Positions 52,282 through 60,524 of a stretch of DNA of 60,524 nucleotides are shown here, in pieces. This DNA is from Deltaproteobacteria bacterium (GTDB lineage Bacteria > Myxococcota > XYA12-FULL-58-9), in contig JACRCV010000065.1 in assembly GCA_016218825.1 (NCBI GenBank), positions 1 to 60,524 on the forward strand, written 5' to 3'. The notes below the pieces were generated by a model that saw only the letters and a list, made by a program, of their open reading frames with translations, did no database searches and was not told the origin of the DNA. The translations under genes were made by a program, and so were the position numbers. The number at the start of each line of letters is the position of its first letter. Position 1 is the first letter of the stretch.

Positions 52282-54723
52282 CTAATCCCGGCAGTTGACG
52301 CTGACCGACGCGGTCTTGCCCGGGGTCACCTTCGCGGTGTCGCGCTTGCGCTTGCCGTCCGGGCACTCGAACTGCACGACGTACTCGCCTTCGTAGACCG
52401 TGAGCCGCACCGGGGTCTCGGCGGGCGACGCCTTGCCGACCCGGACCCAGGCCCAGGGCGTGGCGTTCGCCGCCAGGTTGCCTTTGAGCGGCTTGATGTC
52501 GATGGTCTCGGTGCGCCCGGCGGCGAGCCGCACCTTGCGTCGCAGCGTGAAGCCCTCGGCGTCGCTGACGAGCCGCAGCCGCCGCACCCCGGAGTCGACC
52601 GCGAGCTTCTTCACCGGGGTCTCGCCGACGAAACGGTTGTCGATCGACACCTTGAGCTTCAGCGGCGAGGTGACGGTCAGGAAGCTCTTGCCGCCGTCGC
52701 CCTTGTCGACCTGGCCGTCGTCGTCGTCGTCGGTCTCCGCGCTCGCGCCATTGCCGGCGCCGGTGCCGGCGTCCGCGGGCTTCTCGGTCGGCTTCGCGGC
52801 CGCGGCACCCTCGTCGGCGAACAGCGTCACCTCGACGAAGCGGCGGGAGCCGGGCTCGACGTAGACCGTCTCCCAGCGCGGCTTGTAGCCGGTGAGGTGA
52901 AACTCGACCTTGTGCATCTCGCCGCCCTTGACCCGGACGTCGTTCATCGGCGTCACGCCGGCGACCTTGTTGCCGTCGACGTAGACGTCCGCGCCCTTGG
53001 GCTCGGAGAGCACCACCAGCGCCCCGGACTCGCTGCCGCCCATCGCCGGCAGCTCGACGAACAGCGGCTCGGGGACGACGCCGGCGCCGAGGTTCGGCAG
53101 CGCCACCTCGGGGATCTCGTAGCCGTCCTTGATGAACCGGGCCCTGAGCGCGTTCTCGACCGGGATCCCCTCGCCGACGGTGAACGGCGTCCGATGCCCC
53201 TGGTAGCGGCTGTTGAGCTCTTCGGCGCCCGGGCCGACGAACACCACCCGCGCGCCGCGCGGTTCGGAGTCGATCGCCAGCATCCCGGAGCGCACCCGCT
53301 CATCGTGGCCCCGGCGCCGCGAGGTCAGCACCAGCGCCGCGGAGATCGCGAGGCCGAGGATCAAGACCGCCACCGCGATCGCCGGCAGGTGGCGCATCAG
53401 CGGATGTTCCTTGGGGGGCGCAGCGCTGCGGTTGGTGTCGAGCGCCGGCACCGGCGCGGTCGGCGCCACGATCGGGGCGTTGCCGCGCGGGATCGGCACC
53501 CCCTGGGTCGCGGTCGCGAGTGCACCCTCGCCGGTGGTCGCCCAGTCGTCGGGCGCGCCCCAGACCGATTTGGGGCCGGACTTGCTCTGCCGCTCCCCCG
53601 AGGGGACCGGCTCCAGCACGGTGTTCTCCGGCGCGGGCTTGGAGATCTCGGTGTCCTCGCTGCCGTTGCTCTTCGACCACCCGGAGCGTGACGACCGGGC
53701 GCTGGCCTCGGCTTTCTCGGGCGCGAGCTTCGAGGTGCGCGCCTGGCGGCTCGGCGTCAGGTTCTCTTCCCAGGGTTGGCCGCCGAAGAGCAGCTCGTCG
53801 GCGAGCTTCTCGGCGAACAGGTCCTGCATGTAAGCGCCCAGAGACGAGGCCGAGGTCGGGTGACCGCGCTTGACCAGGAAGCGCTCCAGGTCGCGCTCGA
53901 CGTCGCCGGCGGTCTGGTAGCGGTCGTCGGGCTCGTGCGCCAGCGCCCGCATCACCACCGCCTCCATCTCGCTGTCGTAGCCCGGGACCAACGACGCCGG
54001 CGCGGTGACGTTGCACTCGATCACCGCGTGCAGGGTCTCGATCTCGCTGTCGCGCTTGAAGAGGCGCACCCCGGTGGTGATCTCGTAGAGCGTGATCCCG
54101 AGCGCGAAGACGTCGGTGCGGCCGTCGATCGGGTCGCCCGAGGCTTGCTCCGGCGACATGTAGGAGTACTTGCCCTTCAGCACCCCGGAGCGGGTCTCGG
54201 TCAGCTTGCCCTCGGCCTTGGCGACGCCGAAGTCGACCAGCTTCACGTGGCCGTCGTAGGTCACGAGGATGTTCTGCGGGCTGACGTCGCGGTGCACGAT
54301 GCCGAGCGGCCGCCCGGAGATGCTGGTCTGGCGGTGGGCGTAGTCGAGGCCGGCGGCGGCGCCCATCACGATGTGACCGGCGGGCTCGAGCGGCATCGCT
54401 CGGCCGCGCGCGACCTCCTGGTTGTAGACCCGGCGCAGATCCTCGCCGCGGACGTACTCCATCGCGATGTAGTAGGTGTCGTCGACCTCGCCGATGTCGT
54501 AGATCTGCGCGACGTTGGGATGGTTCAGGTTGGCGACGATGCGCGCCTCGTCCTGAAACATCTTGATGAACTCTTCCTGCTCGTTGAGGTGCGGCAGGAT
54601 GCGCTTGACGACGACCAGGCGCTCGAAGCCGCCGAGCGACGTCTGCTTGGCGAGGAAGATCTCGGCCATGCCGCCGGTGGCCAGCTTCTTCAAGATCTCG
54701 TAGTTGCCGAAGCGTTTGGACAT
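52282..54723 (-). CDS. Large membrane Ser/Thr protein kinase with PEGA repeats
   Basis: An 813-residue Hanks-type kinase. The kinase domain (about 5-280) has ATGGMAEIFLA, VVVKRIL, HRDVSPQN, DFG and MSPE. A long linker leads to a transmembrane helix (LPAIAVAVLILGLAISAALVL) near residue 455. The outside part holds PEGA-type units (EPKGADVYVDGNKVAGVTP and SIDNRFVGETPVKKL) and a Cys-containing C-terminus. The extracellular repeats suggest cell-wall or surface sensing. It is convergent with dnaK across only 6 bp. Confidence 0.93.
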   Translation of the reverse strand: MSKRFGNYEILKKLATGGMAEIFLAKQTSLGGFERLVVVKRILPHLNEQEEFIKMFQDEARIVANLNHPNVAQIYDIGEVDDTYYIAMEYVRGEDLRRVYNQEVARGRAMPLEPAGHIVMGAAAGLDYAHRQTSISGRPLGIVHRDVSPQNILVTYDGHVKLVDFGVAKAEGKLTETRSGVLKGKYSYMSPEQASGDPIDGRTDVFALGITLYEITTGVRLFKRDSEIETLHAVIECNVTAPASLVPGYDSEMEAVVMRALAHEPDDRYQTAGDVERDLERFLVKRGHPTSASSLGAYMQDLFAEKLADELLFGGQPWEENLTPSRQARTSKLAPEKAEASARSSRSGWSKSNGSEDTEISKPAPENTVLEPVPSGERQSKSGPKSVWGAPDDWATTGEGALATATQGVPIPRGNAPIVAPTAPVPALDTNRSAAPPKEHPLMRHLPAIAVAVLILGLAISAALVLTSRRRGHDERVRSGMLAIDSEPRGARVVFVGPGAEELNSRYQGHRTPFTVGEGIPVENALRARFIKDGYEIPEVALPNLGAGVVPEPLFVELPAMGGSESGALVVLSEPKGADVYVDGNKVAGVTPMNDVRVKGGEMHKVEFHLTGYKPRWETVYVEPGSRRFVEVTLFADEGAAAAKPTEKPADAGTGAGNGASAETDDDDDGQVDKGDGGKSFLTVTSPLKLKVSIDNRFVGETPVKKLAVDSGVRRLRLVSDAEGFTLRRKVRLAAGRTETIDIKPLKGNLAANATPWAWVRVGKASPAETPVRLTVYEGEYVVQFECPDGKRKRDTAKVTPGKTASVSVNCRD

Positions 54724-54778
54724 GATGACGGCTCGGGCGGGATTGTAGGAGGCCCCCTGGCCCCGGGCAAGCGTGTGG

Positions 54779-55510
54779 TTACTCTCCGGGGTCGACGACG
54801 ATCCACGACGGATCCATCTTGGCGCGGATCTCCTCGTAGGCGGCGGCGACCGCTTTGGCGTCGGCGCCGTCCACCGTCACCTTGACGCGGTAGGGGGCGG
54901 CGTCGAAGCGCGGATAGGAGCCGATCGCCACCTCGCGGTGCGCCTGCTGGATGCCGGCGAGGACCTCGGCGAACTCGGTCTCGTGGGCGTCGAGGTAGAT
55001 CGCTCTGGAGACGAACGGCGTCCCGACGAAGCGCGCTCCAATCTTCTCGAAGCAGGCGCGCATCAAGGACGGCACCCCGGGCAGGACGTAGACGTTGTCG
55101 ACGCTGATCACCGGCACCACGCCGCCGCCGGCGAGCTCGACCTGGGCGCCCTCCGGGACCATCGCCATCCTGAGCGACGCCTCGGGGTGTCGGGCGCGGA
55201 TGCGCGCCGCGATGGTCTCGCTCTGCGCGAGCGGCCGCGACACGGCCTTGGCCACCGCCTCGAGGGTCACGTCGTCGTGGGTCGGGCCGATGCCGCCGGT
55301 GGTGAACAGGTGGTCCACCCGCAGGCTGAGCTCGCGGACCGTGGCGGCGATGCCGTCCACCTGGTCGGCGATCACCCGGACTTCGACGATCTTGACGCCG
55401 CGGGCGTAGAGCTCGCGGATCAAGAACGGGCTGTTGAGGTCGGTGACCTTGCCGGAGAGGACCTCGTCGCCGATGACGACGATCGCCGCGGTCGGGGGGG
55501 CGCCGCTCAC
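54779..55510 (-). CDS. CinA-like molybdopterin-binding domain protein
   Basis: A 243-residue protein consisting of the N-terminal MoaB/Mog-like domain of CinA (VIGDEVLSGKVTDLNSPFL, TTGGIGPTHDDVT, NVYVLPGVPSLM). The nicotinamide-nucleotide amidase half of full CinA (about 410 residues) is absent. Single-domain forms are common and are linked to pyridine-nucleotide repair or remain unassigned. The gene overlaps tmk by 4 bp, so they are co-expressed. Confidence 0.88.
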   Translation of the reverse strand: MSGAPPTAAIVVIGDEVLSGKVTDLNSPFLIRELYARGVKIVEVRVIADQVDGIAATVRELSLRVDHLFTTGGIGPTHDDVTLEAVAKAVSRPLAQSETIAARIRARHPEASLRMAMVPEGAQVELAGGGVVPVISVDNVYVLPGVPSLMRACFEKIGARFVGTPFVSRAIYLDAHETEFAEVLAGIQQAHREVAIGSYPRFDAAPYRVKVTVDGADAKAVAAAYEEIRAKMDPSWIVVDPGE

Positions 55511-56139
55511 GGCGCGGCCTCCCGGCTACTGCGGGCGAAGAGGTCGTCGACGACGTAGAGCAGATCGGCGGCCACCGCGTCTCTCTCCAGCTCACCGTTC
55601 AACGCCGCGGTCGGGCCGACGTTCGCCAAGGTCGAGACCCGGTCGTAGGCGGTCGCGATCTTGCGCTGCAGGTCGAGGGCGTCGAAGCGCTCGTCCGGGG
55701 CACCGCGAGCGGCGCGGCGGCGCGCCGCGGTCTCCGCCGTCACCCGCAACAACACGTTGAGGTCGGCACGGCGCGCGAGCCGATTCTGCTCGATCACCCA
55801 GTCGAGGGGGTTGTCGAGCGATTGGTAGGCGAGCGACGACAGCAGGTAGCGGTCGGAGATGACGACGGCGCCGCGGTCGAGCTGCGGCGCGATCTCGCGC
55901 TCGAGGTGATCGATGCGATCGGCGGCGAACAGCATCGCCAACACCCGGCTCGACATCGACAGCTCGCCCCTGAGCACCCGGCGGATCACCTCGCCCACCG
56001 GGCCGACCGACGGCTCCGCGGTCAGGTGCACCGTCAGGCCGCGGGCGGCGAGGGCCTCGGCCAAGGTCGCGCCCTGGGTGGTCGTGCCCGAGCCGTCGAT
56101 GCCTTCCAGCGCTATCAAGAGGCCTTGGGCCACGCTCAC
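55507..56139 (-). CDS. tmk: Thymidylate kinase, with altered Walker A lysine
   Basis: A 210-residue dTMP kinase needed for DNA precursor synthesis. The P-loop reads EGIDGSGTTTQ: the Lys expected after GSG is Thr19. The DR(Y/H) motif is intact in VISDRYLLSSLAYQ, and the LID region has RRRAARGAPDERFD. The GTT form may be a lineage variant; if so, another residue must supply the charge. It is overlapped by cinA-like at its 3' end and lies 37 bp from the ABC permease gene. Essential function argues against decay. Confidence 0.88.
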   Translation of the reverse strand: MSVAQGLLIALEGIDGSGTTTQGATLAEALAARGLTVHLTAEPSVGPVGEVIRRVLRGELSMSSRVLAMLFAADRIDHLEREIAPQLDRGAVVISDRYLLSSLAYQSLDNPLDWVIEQNRLARRADLNVLLRVTAETAARRRAARGAPDERFDALDLQRKIATAYDRVSTLANVGPTAALNGELERDAVAADLLYVVDDLFARSSREAAP

Positions 56140-56176
56140 CTCGAACGGCGATGATTCCCCAGTTTCGTGCCGGAGT

Positions 56177-57148
56177 CTATGCTCGGCGGTGCGGGCGCAA
56201 CAACAACGCCAGGAAGAACGGCCCGCCGGTGGCGGCGGTGATCACCCCGACCGGGAGCTCGGTGCCGAAGGCCTGAAACGTCAGGCGCGCCAACGCGTCC
56301 GCGATCACCAGGAACATCGCGCCGGCGAACAGCGACGCCGGCAGCAACAGGCGGTGGTCGGCGCCGAGCAGGCGACGCAGCACGTGCGGCACCACGAGGC
56401 CGACGAAGCCGACCATGCCGGTGGTCGCGACCGTGGCGCCGACGAGCAAGGTCGCCGCCAAGAAGATGATGAGGCGGGCGCGGTCGACGTCGACCCCGAG
56501 GGCCGCGGCCTCGTCGTCGCTGGTCGCGAGCAGGTTCAGGGTGCCGGCCATCACGATGAGGACGGCGGCGCCGATCGCGAGATAGAGGGCGAGCGCGACC
56601 AGGCTCGTCGCCGGCAGGACCTCGATCACCCCCATCAGCCAGAACAGGATCTCCTGGGCCTTGGTCGCCGAGACCACGGTCTTGATGAAGGTGACGACCG
56701 CGGCGGCGAACGCGTTCCACACCACGCCGACGAGCAGCAGCGTCAGCGCGTCAGTGCGGCCCGCGGCCCGCGCCAGCCCGAACATCGCCAGCGCCGAGAG
56801 CACCGCGCCCGCGAAGGCGCACAGCGGCAACAGCAGGTCCGCCGACAGGCCGAGCACCAGCGCCAAGACGCCGCCGAGCGCCGCGCCGCCCGAGACCCCG
56901 ACGACGTAAGGGTCGGCGAGCGGGTTCCTGAGCAACGCCTGGAACGCGACCCCGGCCGCGGCGAGGCCGGCGCCGGCGAGGGCCGCGAGCAGCACGCGCG
57001 GCAGACGCACGGCCAGCACCAGAGGGTCGGCGCGCCACACCGCCGCCAAGTCGGTCGACGTGGTCCCGACGCCGAGCGCCAGCGTCAGCACCAGCGCCGC
57101 CAGCAGTCCGAGGGCGCCAAGGACGAGGACGGTGGCGCGCGTGCTCAC
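56177..57148 (-). CDS. FecCD/BtuC-type ABC transporter permease
   Basis: A 323-residue inner-membrane permease with about nine to ten helices, of the family importing vitamin B12, heme or ferric siderophores. Family segments include RLPRVLLAALAGAGLAAAG, NPLADPYVVGVSGGA and GFVGLVVPHVLRRLLG (the ATPase-contact EAA-like loop). GTG 57146-57148 overlaps the binding-protein stop by 4 bp. No ATPase gene follows; tmk comes next, so the energising subunit must be encoded elsewhere. Confidence 0.93.
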   Translation of the reverse strand: MSTRATVLVLGALGLLAALVLTLALGVGTTSTDLAAVWRADPLVLAVRLPRVLLAALAGAGLAAAGVAFQALLRNPLADPYVVGVSGGAALGGVLALVLGLSADLLLPLCAFAGAVLSALAMFGLARAAGRTDALTLLLVGVVWNAFAAAVVTFIKTVVSATKAQEILFWLMGVIEVLPATSLVALALYLAIGAAVLIVMAGTLNLLATSDDEAAALGVDVDRARLIIFLAATLLVGATVATTGMVGFVGLVVPHVLRRLLGADHRLLLPASLFAGAMFLVIADALARLTFQAFGTELPVGVITAATGGPFFLALLLRPHRRA

Positions 57149-57969
57149 GGTGCCTCCGGCCGCAGCGCGCGCCCGAGCGCGGCCAGCCCCGACAACAGGC
57201 GCGGGCCGGGCCGCAGCACCGCGTCGTCGGTCACCGGCACGACCCGGGCGGCGCGCAGCACGCCGCGGTCTCTTATCCGGGCCCAGAACGGCGCGAGCTC
57301 CGGGGTCTCGCCGAAGGCGGCGTCGATGACCACGTCCGGGGCGAAGGCGGCCAGAGCCTCGAGGTCGAGGCTCGGGAACGGCCCGCCCGTGGTCACGACG
57401 TTGGTCGCGTTCAGGTGCCCGAGGAGCTCGGCGATGAAGGTCCCCGGCCCGGCAGCGACCAGCGGCCGGCGACCGACCACCAAGAGCACGCGGACGGGCG
57501 ACGCGCGCGCGTGGCGGGCGCGCTCGGCGTCGAGTCCGGCGCGGAGCCTAGTGGCGAGCGCCTTCGCGGCTGCGGCTCTGCCGACCGCGGCGCCGATGGC
57601 GTCGATCGCGACGAAGAGATCGTCGAGGCTCTGGCCCGGGACCACGAGCACCGCGACCCCCAGGCGGGCGAGGGTGTCGAGGCGATTGCGGCCGCCGCTC
57701 GTCGGCACCGCGAGCGCCAGATCCGGCTTCAGGGCCAGCACCGCCTCGGGATCCGGGTCGATGAAGCCGCCGATCTTCGGCAGCGCCGCCACCTCCGGGG
57801 GCTCGGCGTCGTAGCGGGTCACGCCGACGAGCAACGGGCAGGCGTCGACGGCGCAGAGGATCTCGGTGGTCGACGGCGCCAGCGACACCACGCGGCGAAC
57901 CGCGGCGGGGTGCGGCCCGAGCCAGAGCGGCGCCGCGGCAGCGGCGACGAGAGTCCAGAGGGCGTACAT
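57145..57969 (-). CDS. BtuF-like periplasmic substrate-binding protein
   Basis: A 274-residue class III binding protein. It has an N-terminal hydrophobic signal (ALWTLVAAAAAPLWLG), then VVSLAPSTTEILCAV, LVGVTRYDAEP, VLALKPDLALA, LGVAVLVVPGQSLDD and a second lobe (DVVIDAAFGETPE). This matches B12/corrinoid-binding BtuF more than siderophore FhuD, but specificity is a guess. It is translationally coupled to the permease that follows. No lipobox Cys is present. Confidence 0.88.
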   Translation of the reverse strand: MYALWTLVAAAAAPLWLGPHPAAVRRVVSLAPSTTEILCAVDACPLLVGVTRYDAEPPEVAALPKIGGFIDPDPEAVLALKPDLALAVPTSGGRNRLDTLARLGVAVLVVPGQSLDDLFVAIDAIGAAVGRAAAAKALATRLRAGLDAERARHARASPVRVLLVVGRRPLVAAGPGTFIAELLGHLNATNVVTTGGPFPSLDLEALAAFAPDVVIDAAFGETPELAPFWARIRDRGVLRAARVVPVTDDAVLRPGPRLLSGLAALGRALRPEAP

Positions 57970-58008
57970 CCACCCGCGTCTATCACGGTTTCGGGGGTTG
58001 TCGCGCCC

Positions 58009-60276
58009 CTAGAGGTTGGTGCCGAAGTCGCCGAAGGAGATCGACGGACCGAAGATGACCGCGAACGGCCGGCCCTCGGTGTCGGTGCGGGTCGGCGAGT
58101 ACTCGGCCCAGGCGTGGATGCCGATGGCCGCCTGGGCGGTCTCCTGGGGGTTCAACAGCGGCACGGTGATACCGACGCCGGCGACCACCGACAGATCCGC
58201 GCGCCCCGAGAGGTTGGTGCCGAGGAGCGCGAACTCGAAGTCGAAGGGGTACTCGCGGCCTTCGCGATCGAGGAACGCCAGGCGCAAGAGGGCGCCGGCG
58301 CTGAACTGGATGATGCCGGCGCCGCTGCCGCGGGCGATGCGGTACAGGCCGGTGGGGACGGTCGCCGAGCCGTAGATCCGCATGCGGGCGTCACCGAACA
58401 CCATCTGATAGCGGCGCGCCGGTTGGCCCGAGGCCGCGCCTTCGGTCAGGTAGTGCCCCGGCTGATCATCATGGGCGATGGTCACCGACATGTGATCGAA
58501 GGGGCGCATCTGGTCGTTCGAGCCCAGCCACAGCGCGTCGACGTCGGTGCCGGCGGTGAGCACCAGCACCTGCGAGAAACCGCCGATCCGGGGCGCGCCG
58601 GTCGGGCTGGTGTTGACGACCGTGACCCGGATCCGTTGCGTGCCGTCGCTCGGCGTCAACACCCCCGGATCGACGCGCAACCGGCACGAGCCGCGCGCCG
58701 CGTAGGGCAGCGACACCAGATCCCCGGGCGGGATCACCCGCTCGCGCAAGCTCGCGCCGTCCCGGCAGACGACGGTCAAGAGCTCGGCCATCCGCTCGTG
58801 ATCCGGCGCCAAGGACACCGGCACGTTCGCCGGCCGGACCTGGAAGTGGACGTCGCTGTCGAAGGTGACCACCGGCTCGGTGGATTGCGAGTGCGGCGGA
58901 AAGTAGGCGAAGCGCAGCGACAGCGATCCCGAGGTCCGGGTCTCGCCGCGGATGAGCATCTCGCCGCCGCTGTCGCGCACCGAGTAGTAGCCGGGGAGGG
59001 ACACCGGCACGATGGCCGCGGCGATCTTGGAGTCCGGGGTCGCCCACTGCAAGCGGACCTCGCGGTTCGTCGGGATGACCGCGATCTCGCCCAGGTGCGG
59101 ATCGATGAGGTTCACCTGCACCGGGGTGTAGCTCGAGCGGACCTCGACCCGGGTCGCGCCGACGATGGCGCGGGTCGCGCCCCGCAACAGGCGCAGCTCC
59201 AGGGTGTCGACGTGGCGGGGCACGTGGCCGAGGCGCACCTCCACCTGCTTGCCGTCGCTCGAGACCCTCTCGACGTAGGCCGCCGACGGCGGCGTGGTCT
59301 CGGCCGCCAGGCCGCTCAGATCGGACGGACACCGATCCCCGAGGACCACCGGCAGGCGGTGGTCTTCGGTGCCGCCGAGCACCATGGTCACCGACGGGTG
59401 CAGCTGGCAGCGCGCCAGCGGCAGGTTGATCGTGGCGCTGCTGACCAGGGCGTCGCCCTGCCGCAGCCAGACCCGGTCGCGCAGCCGGGCGTTGACGGTG
59501 ATCGACTCGCCGATGGCCGGCGGCACGACGACGATGGCGCTGCCGTCGTCGCTCTGCCAGCAGGCGGCCGGCCGGCAGCTCACCGCGGCGAGGACGCCCG
59601 GGGTGTCGAGAGGCAAGATGCTCTGCTCGCGCCAGGCCTCGAGCGAGGTGGCGCGGACCAGCGGCGGGTCCAAGATGAAGCGCGTCAGCGGCACCCGCAG
59701 CAGGTCGAGCGGTACCGCGGCCTCGGAGGCGCCGCCGTTGTCGCGGGGCCAGAGCTCCGGTGGCTCCGTCCCCGCGGGGGCCGGCGTGCCCGGCGGCAGA
59801 CGCAGCACCTCGAGGCTCGTGGCGACGAGCGCGGTGCGGGCGTCATCCGGCTCCAGGTTGACGTAGCAGGGACCGGCGACGTTCGGCGCCGCCGTGGTGG
59901 CGACGCAGATCTCGGCCTTCCAGGGCTCATCGTTGATCCGCCACCAGACCACGGTGCGCGCTGGAACCTTGTCGCGCAGCTCCAGGCGACCCTCGTTGGG
60001 ATAGAGGTAGGCGCCGGTCGGGGCACGTGACACCGCCGGGACGACGGTCACCGTCAGGGCTTCAGGCGCTTCGCAGTCGCCGGCGTTGACCGTCAGATGG
60101 GCGAAGACGCTCTCGGGAGGCGCCTTCAGCAGGCCGCGCGCGATCGTCACCCGGTCGTCGCCGGAGACCGAGCACAGTCGTCGTCCGAGGGTGGTGGCGG
60201 TCCCCGCCTCGACGAGGATGGTCGGCGTCGGGCTCGCGGCGACGAGCGCCAAGCCGGCAAAGACGACGCTCGTCAT
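58009..60276 (-). CDS. Large exported protein, strand-rich, unknown function
   Basis: A 755-residue protein. ATG 60274-60276 opens a short signal peptide (MTSVVFAGLALVAASP); GGAG lies eight bases upstream. The body is a chain of beta-rich, Ig-like segments (TLELRLLRGATRAIVGATRVEV, SYTPVQVNLIDPHLGEIAVIP) with a few Cys pairs. The last 120 residues (GSATVPTGLYRIARGSGAG ... SISFGDFGTNL) look like an outer-membrane barrel end. No family is recognised. It lies upstream of the B12-type importer genes on the same strand with a 39-bp gap. Confidence 0.72.
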   Translation of the reverse strand: MTSVVFAGLALVAASPTPTILVEAGTATTLGRRLCSVSGDDRVTIARGLLKAPPESVFAHLTVNAGDCEAPEALTVTVVPAVSRAPTGAYLYPNEGRLELRDKVPARTVVWWRINDEPWKAEICVATTAAPNVAGPCYVNLEPDDARTALVATSLEVLRLPPGTPAPAGTEPPELWPRDNGGASEAAVPLDLLRVPLTRFILDPPLVRATSLEAWREQSILPLDTPGVLAAVSCRPAACWQSDDGSAIVVVPPAIGESITVNARLRDRVWLRQGDALVSSATINLPLARCQLHPSVTMVLGGTEDHRLPVVLGDRCPSDLSGLAAETTPPSAAYVERVSSDGKQVEVRLGHVPRHVDTLELRLLRGATRAIVGATRVEVRSSYTPVQVNLIDPHLGEIAVIPTNREVRLQWATPDSKIAAAIVPVSLPGYYSVRDSGGEMLIRGETRTSGSLSLRFAYFPPHSQSTEPVVTFDSDVHFQVRPANVPVSLAPDHERMAELLTVVCRDGASLRERVIPPGDLVSLPYAARGSCRLRVDPGVLTPSDGTQRIRVTVVNTSPTGAPRIGGFSQVLVLTAGTDVDALWLGSNDQMRPFDHMSVTIAHDDQPGHYLTEGAASGQPARRYQMVFGDARMRIYGSATVPTGLYRIARGSGAGIIQFSAGALLRLAFLDREGREYPFDFEFALLGTNLSGRADLSVVAGVGITVPLLNPQETAQAAIGIHAWAEYSPTRTDTEGRPFAVIFGPSISFGDFGTNL

Positions 60277-60329
60277 CGGCAGACTCCGCGCCCTCGAGGC
60301 CGTTCGATGCCAATCATGACCACGCGCGG

Positions 60330-60358
60330 AGGCTAGCAAAGCACCGCGGCGGCACCAA
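60330..60358 (-). promoter_or_regulatory. Predicted promoter of the large exported protein gene
   Basis: Minus strand TTGGTG (60353-60358), 17 bp, TAGCCT (60330-60335); leader about 46 nt to ATG 60276. Same TAG-x-x-T -10 type as at 21077 and 19969. Confidence 0.5.
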
Positions 60359-60423
60359 GGAGGTCTTGTCGAGCGAGGCGTAGAACCATAACTCCGCTCT
60401 AGACGCTCCGCGTTAGGAGTGTG

Positions 60424-60464
60424 AAGCGCATCCGATCCGCGCTGTGCCTGGTTTGGATGCGCTT
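60424..60464. repeat. Perfect 10-bp inverted repeat
   Basis: AAGCGCATCC (60424-60433) and GGATGCGCTT (60455-60464), separated by 21 bp, in gene-free DNA at the right edge. Possible operator or part of a structured element continuing off the window. Confidence 0.45.
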
Positions 60465-60482
60465 GCCTTAGCGGGCCGCATG

Positions 60483-60497
60483 TCGCCCAGTGGGCGA
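60483..60497. repeat. 15-bp palindrome
   Basis: TCGCCCA-G-TGGGCGA is a perfect 7-bp inverted repeat around one base, 18 bp after the larger inverted repeat. Role unknown. Confidence 0.4.
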
Positions 60498-60524
60498 GTT
60501 CTTGCTTGCTTTGGCGTCTGGTTA

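Noticed and set aside
60385-60425. GCGTTAG resembling an integron attC core
   Set aside because: The conserved seven-base ends do not match and no integrase or cassette array is visible.

Overview
The window is GC-rich, gene-dense bacterial chromosome that reads as a myxobacterium or close relative (Myxococcota, formerly Deltaproteobacteria). The grounds are: an MglA-type GTPase with roadblock (MglB-like) partners, repeated DUF4388 (PATAN) proteins, three Hanks-type Ser/Thr kinases (two with PEGA repeats), an FHA-domain sigma54 activator, many large secreted lipoproteins and outer-membrane proteins, and a TIGR04551-like barrel. No rRNA, tRNA, CRISPR array, insertion sequence or phage gene was seen. 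The assignment is inference from gene content, not from a marker tree.

Layout. 1-2640: end of an unknown gene, an ECF sigma factor, a lipoprotein and a Cys-rich unknown. 2858-7112: a cytoplasmic [NiFe] hydrogenase operon (V4R-like protein, small subunit, large subunit, 2x[4Fe-4S] ferredoxin, second V4R-like protein, maturation protease), most junctions being 4-bp ATGA overlaps. 7096-14153: a signalling locus with an MglA-like GTPase, two roadblock proteins, three DUF4388 proteins, a soluble kinase and a long coiled-coil protein. 14353-17711: an M1 metallopeptidase with a barrel-like C-terminus, and a small protein. 18086-20977: panC-panB and a TlpA-like thioredoxin. 21122-27351: fadN-type and fadA beta-oxidation genes, gltX, a small membrane protein and an orphan PhnD-like lipoprotein. 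27365-32404: dapA and two large envelope proteins. 32518-39193: unknown protein, MopE/DUF2341/LamG lipoprotein, FHA-sigma54 activator overlapping a PEGA kinase. 39309-47227: FG-GAP and TPR proteins, lipoprotein, MFS transporter, GH31 lipoprotein. 47321-52275: GyrI-like anchored protein, PEGA protein, a lower-GC orphan, and dnaK behind a sigma32-like promoter. 52282-60276: large PEGA kinase, cinA-like, tmk, half of a B12/siderophore-type ABC importer, and a large exported protein.

How genes work together. The hydrogenase set is self-consistent: the large subunit has a 25-residue C-terminal extension after its last Ni-binding motif, and the protease that should remove it closes the operon. The two V4R-like proteins bracket the catalytic genes and share the same Cys/Gly spacing. 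The 7-14 kb locus has the parts of a GTPase switch (GTPase, roadblock regulators, PATAN adaptors, kinase, coiled coil) but is not the classical two-gene mglBA arrangement. The FHA-sigma54 activator and its overlapping kinase form a likely phospho-threonine-to-transcription circuit.

Non-coding structure. A 43-bp repeat (37/43 identical between copies) occurs in two convergent gene junctions 39 kb apart, each time next to a canonical G-quadruplex motif and hairpins. A second repeat family of about 60 bp occurs three times, twice as an inverted pair (REPIN-like). Several promoters of the form TTG(N3)-17-TAGNNT were located. All functional statements rest on reading sequence by eye; no database search was run.
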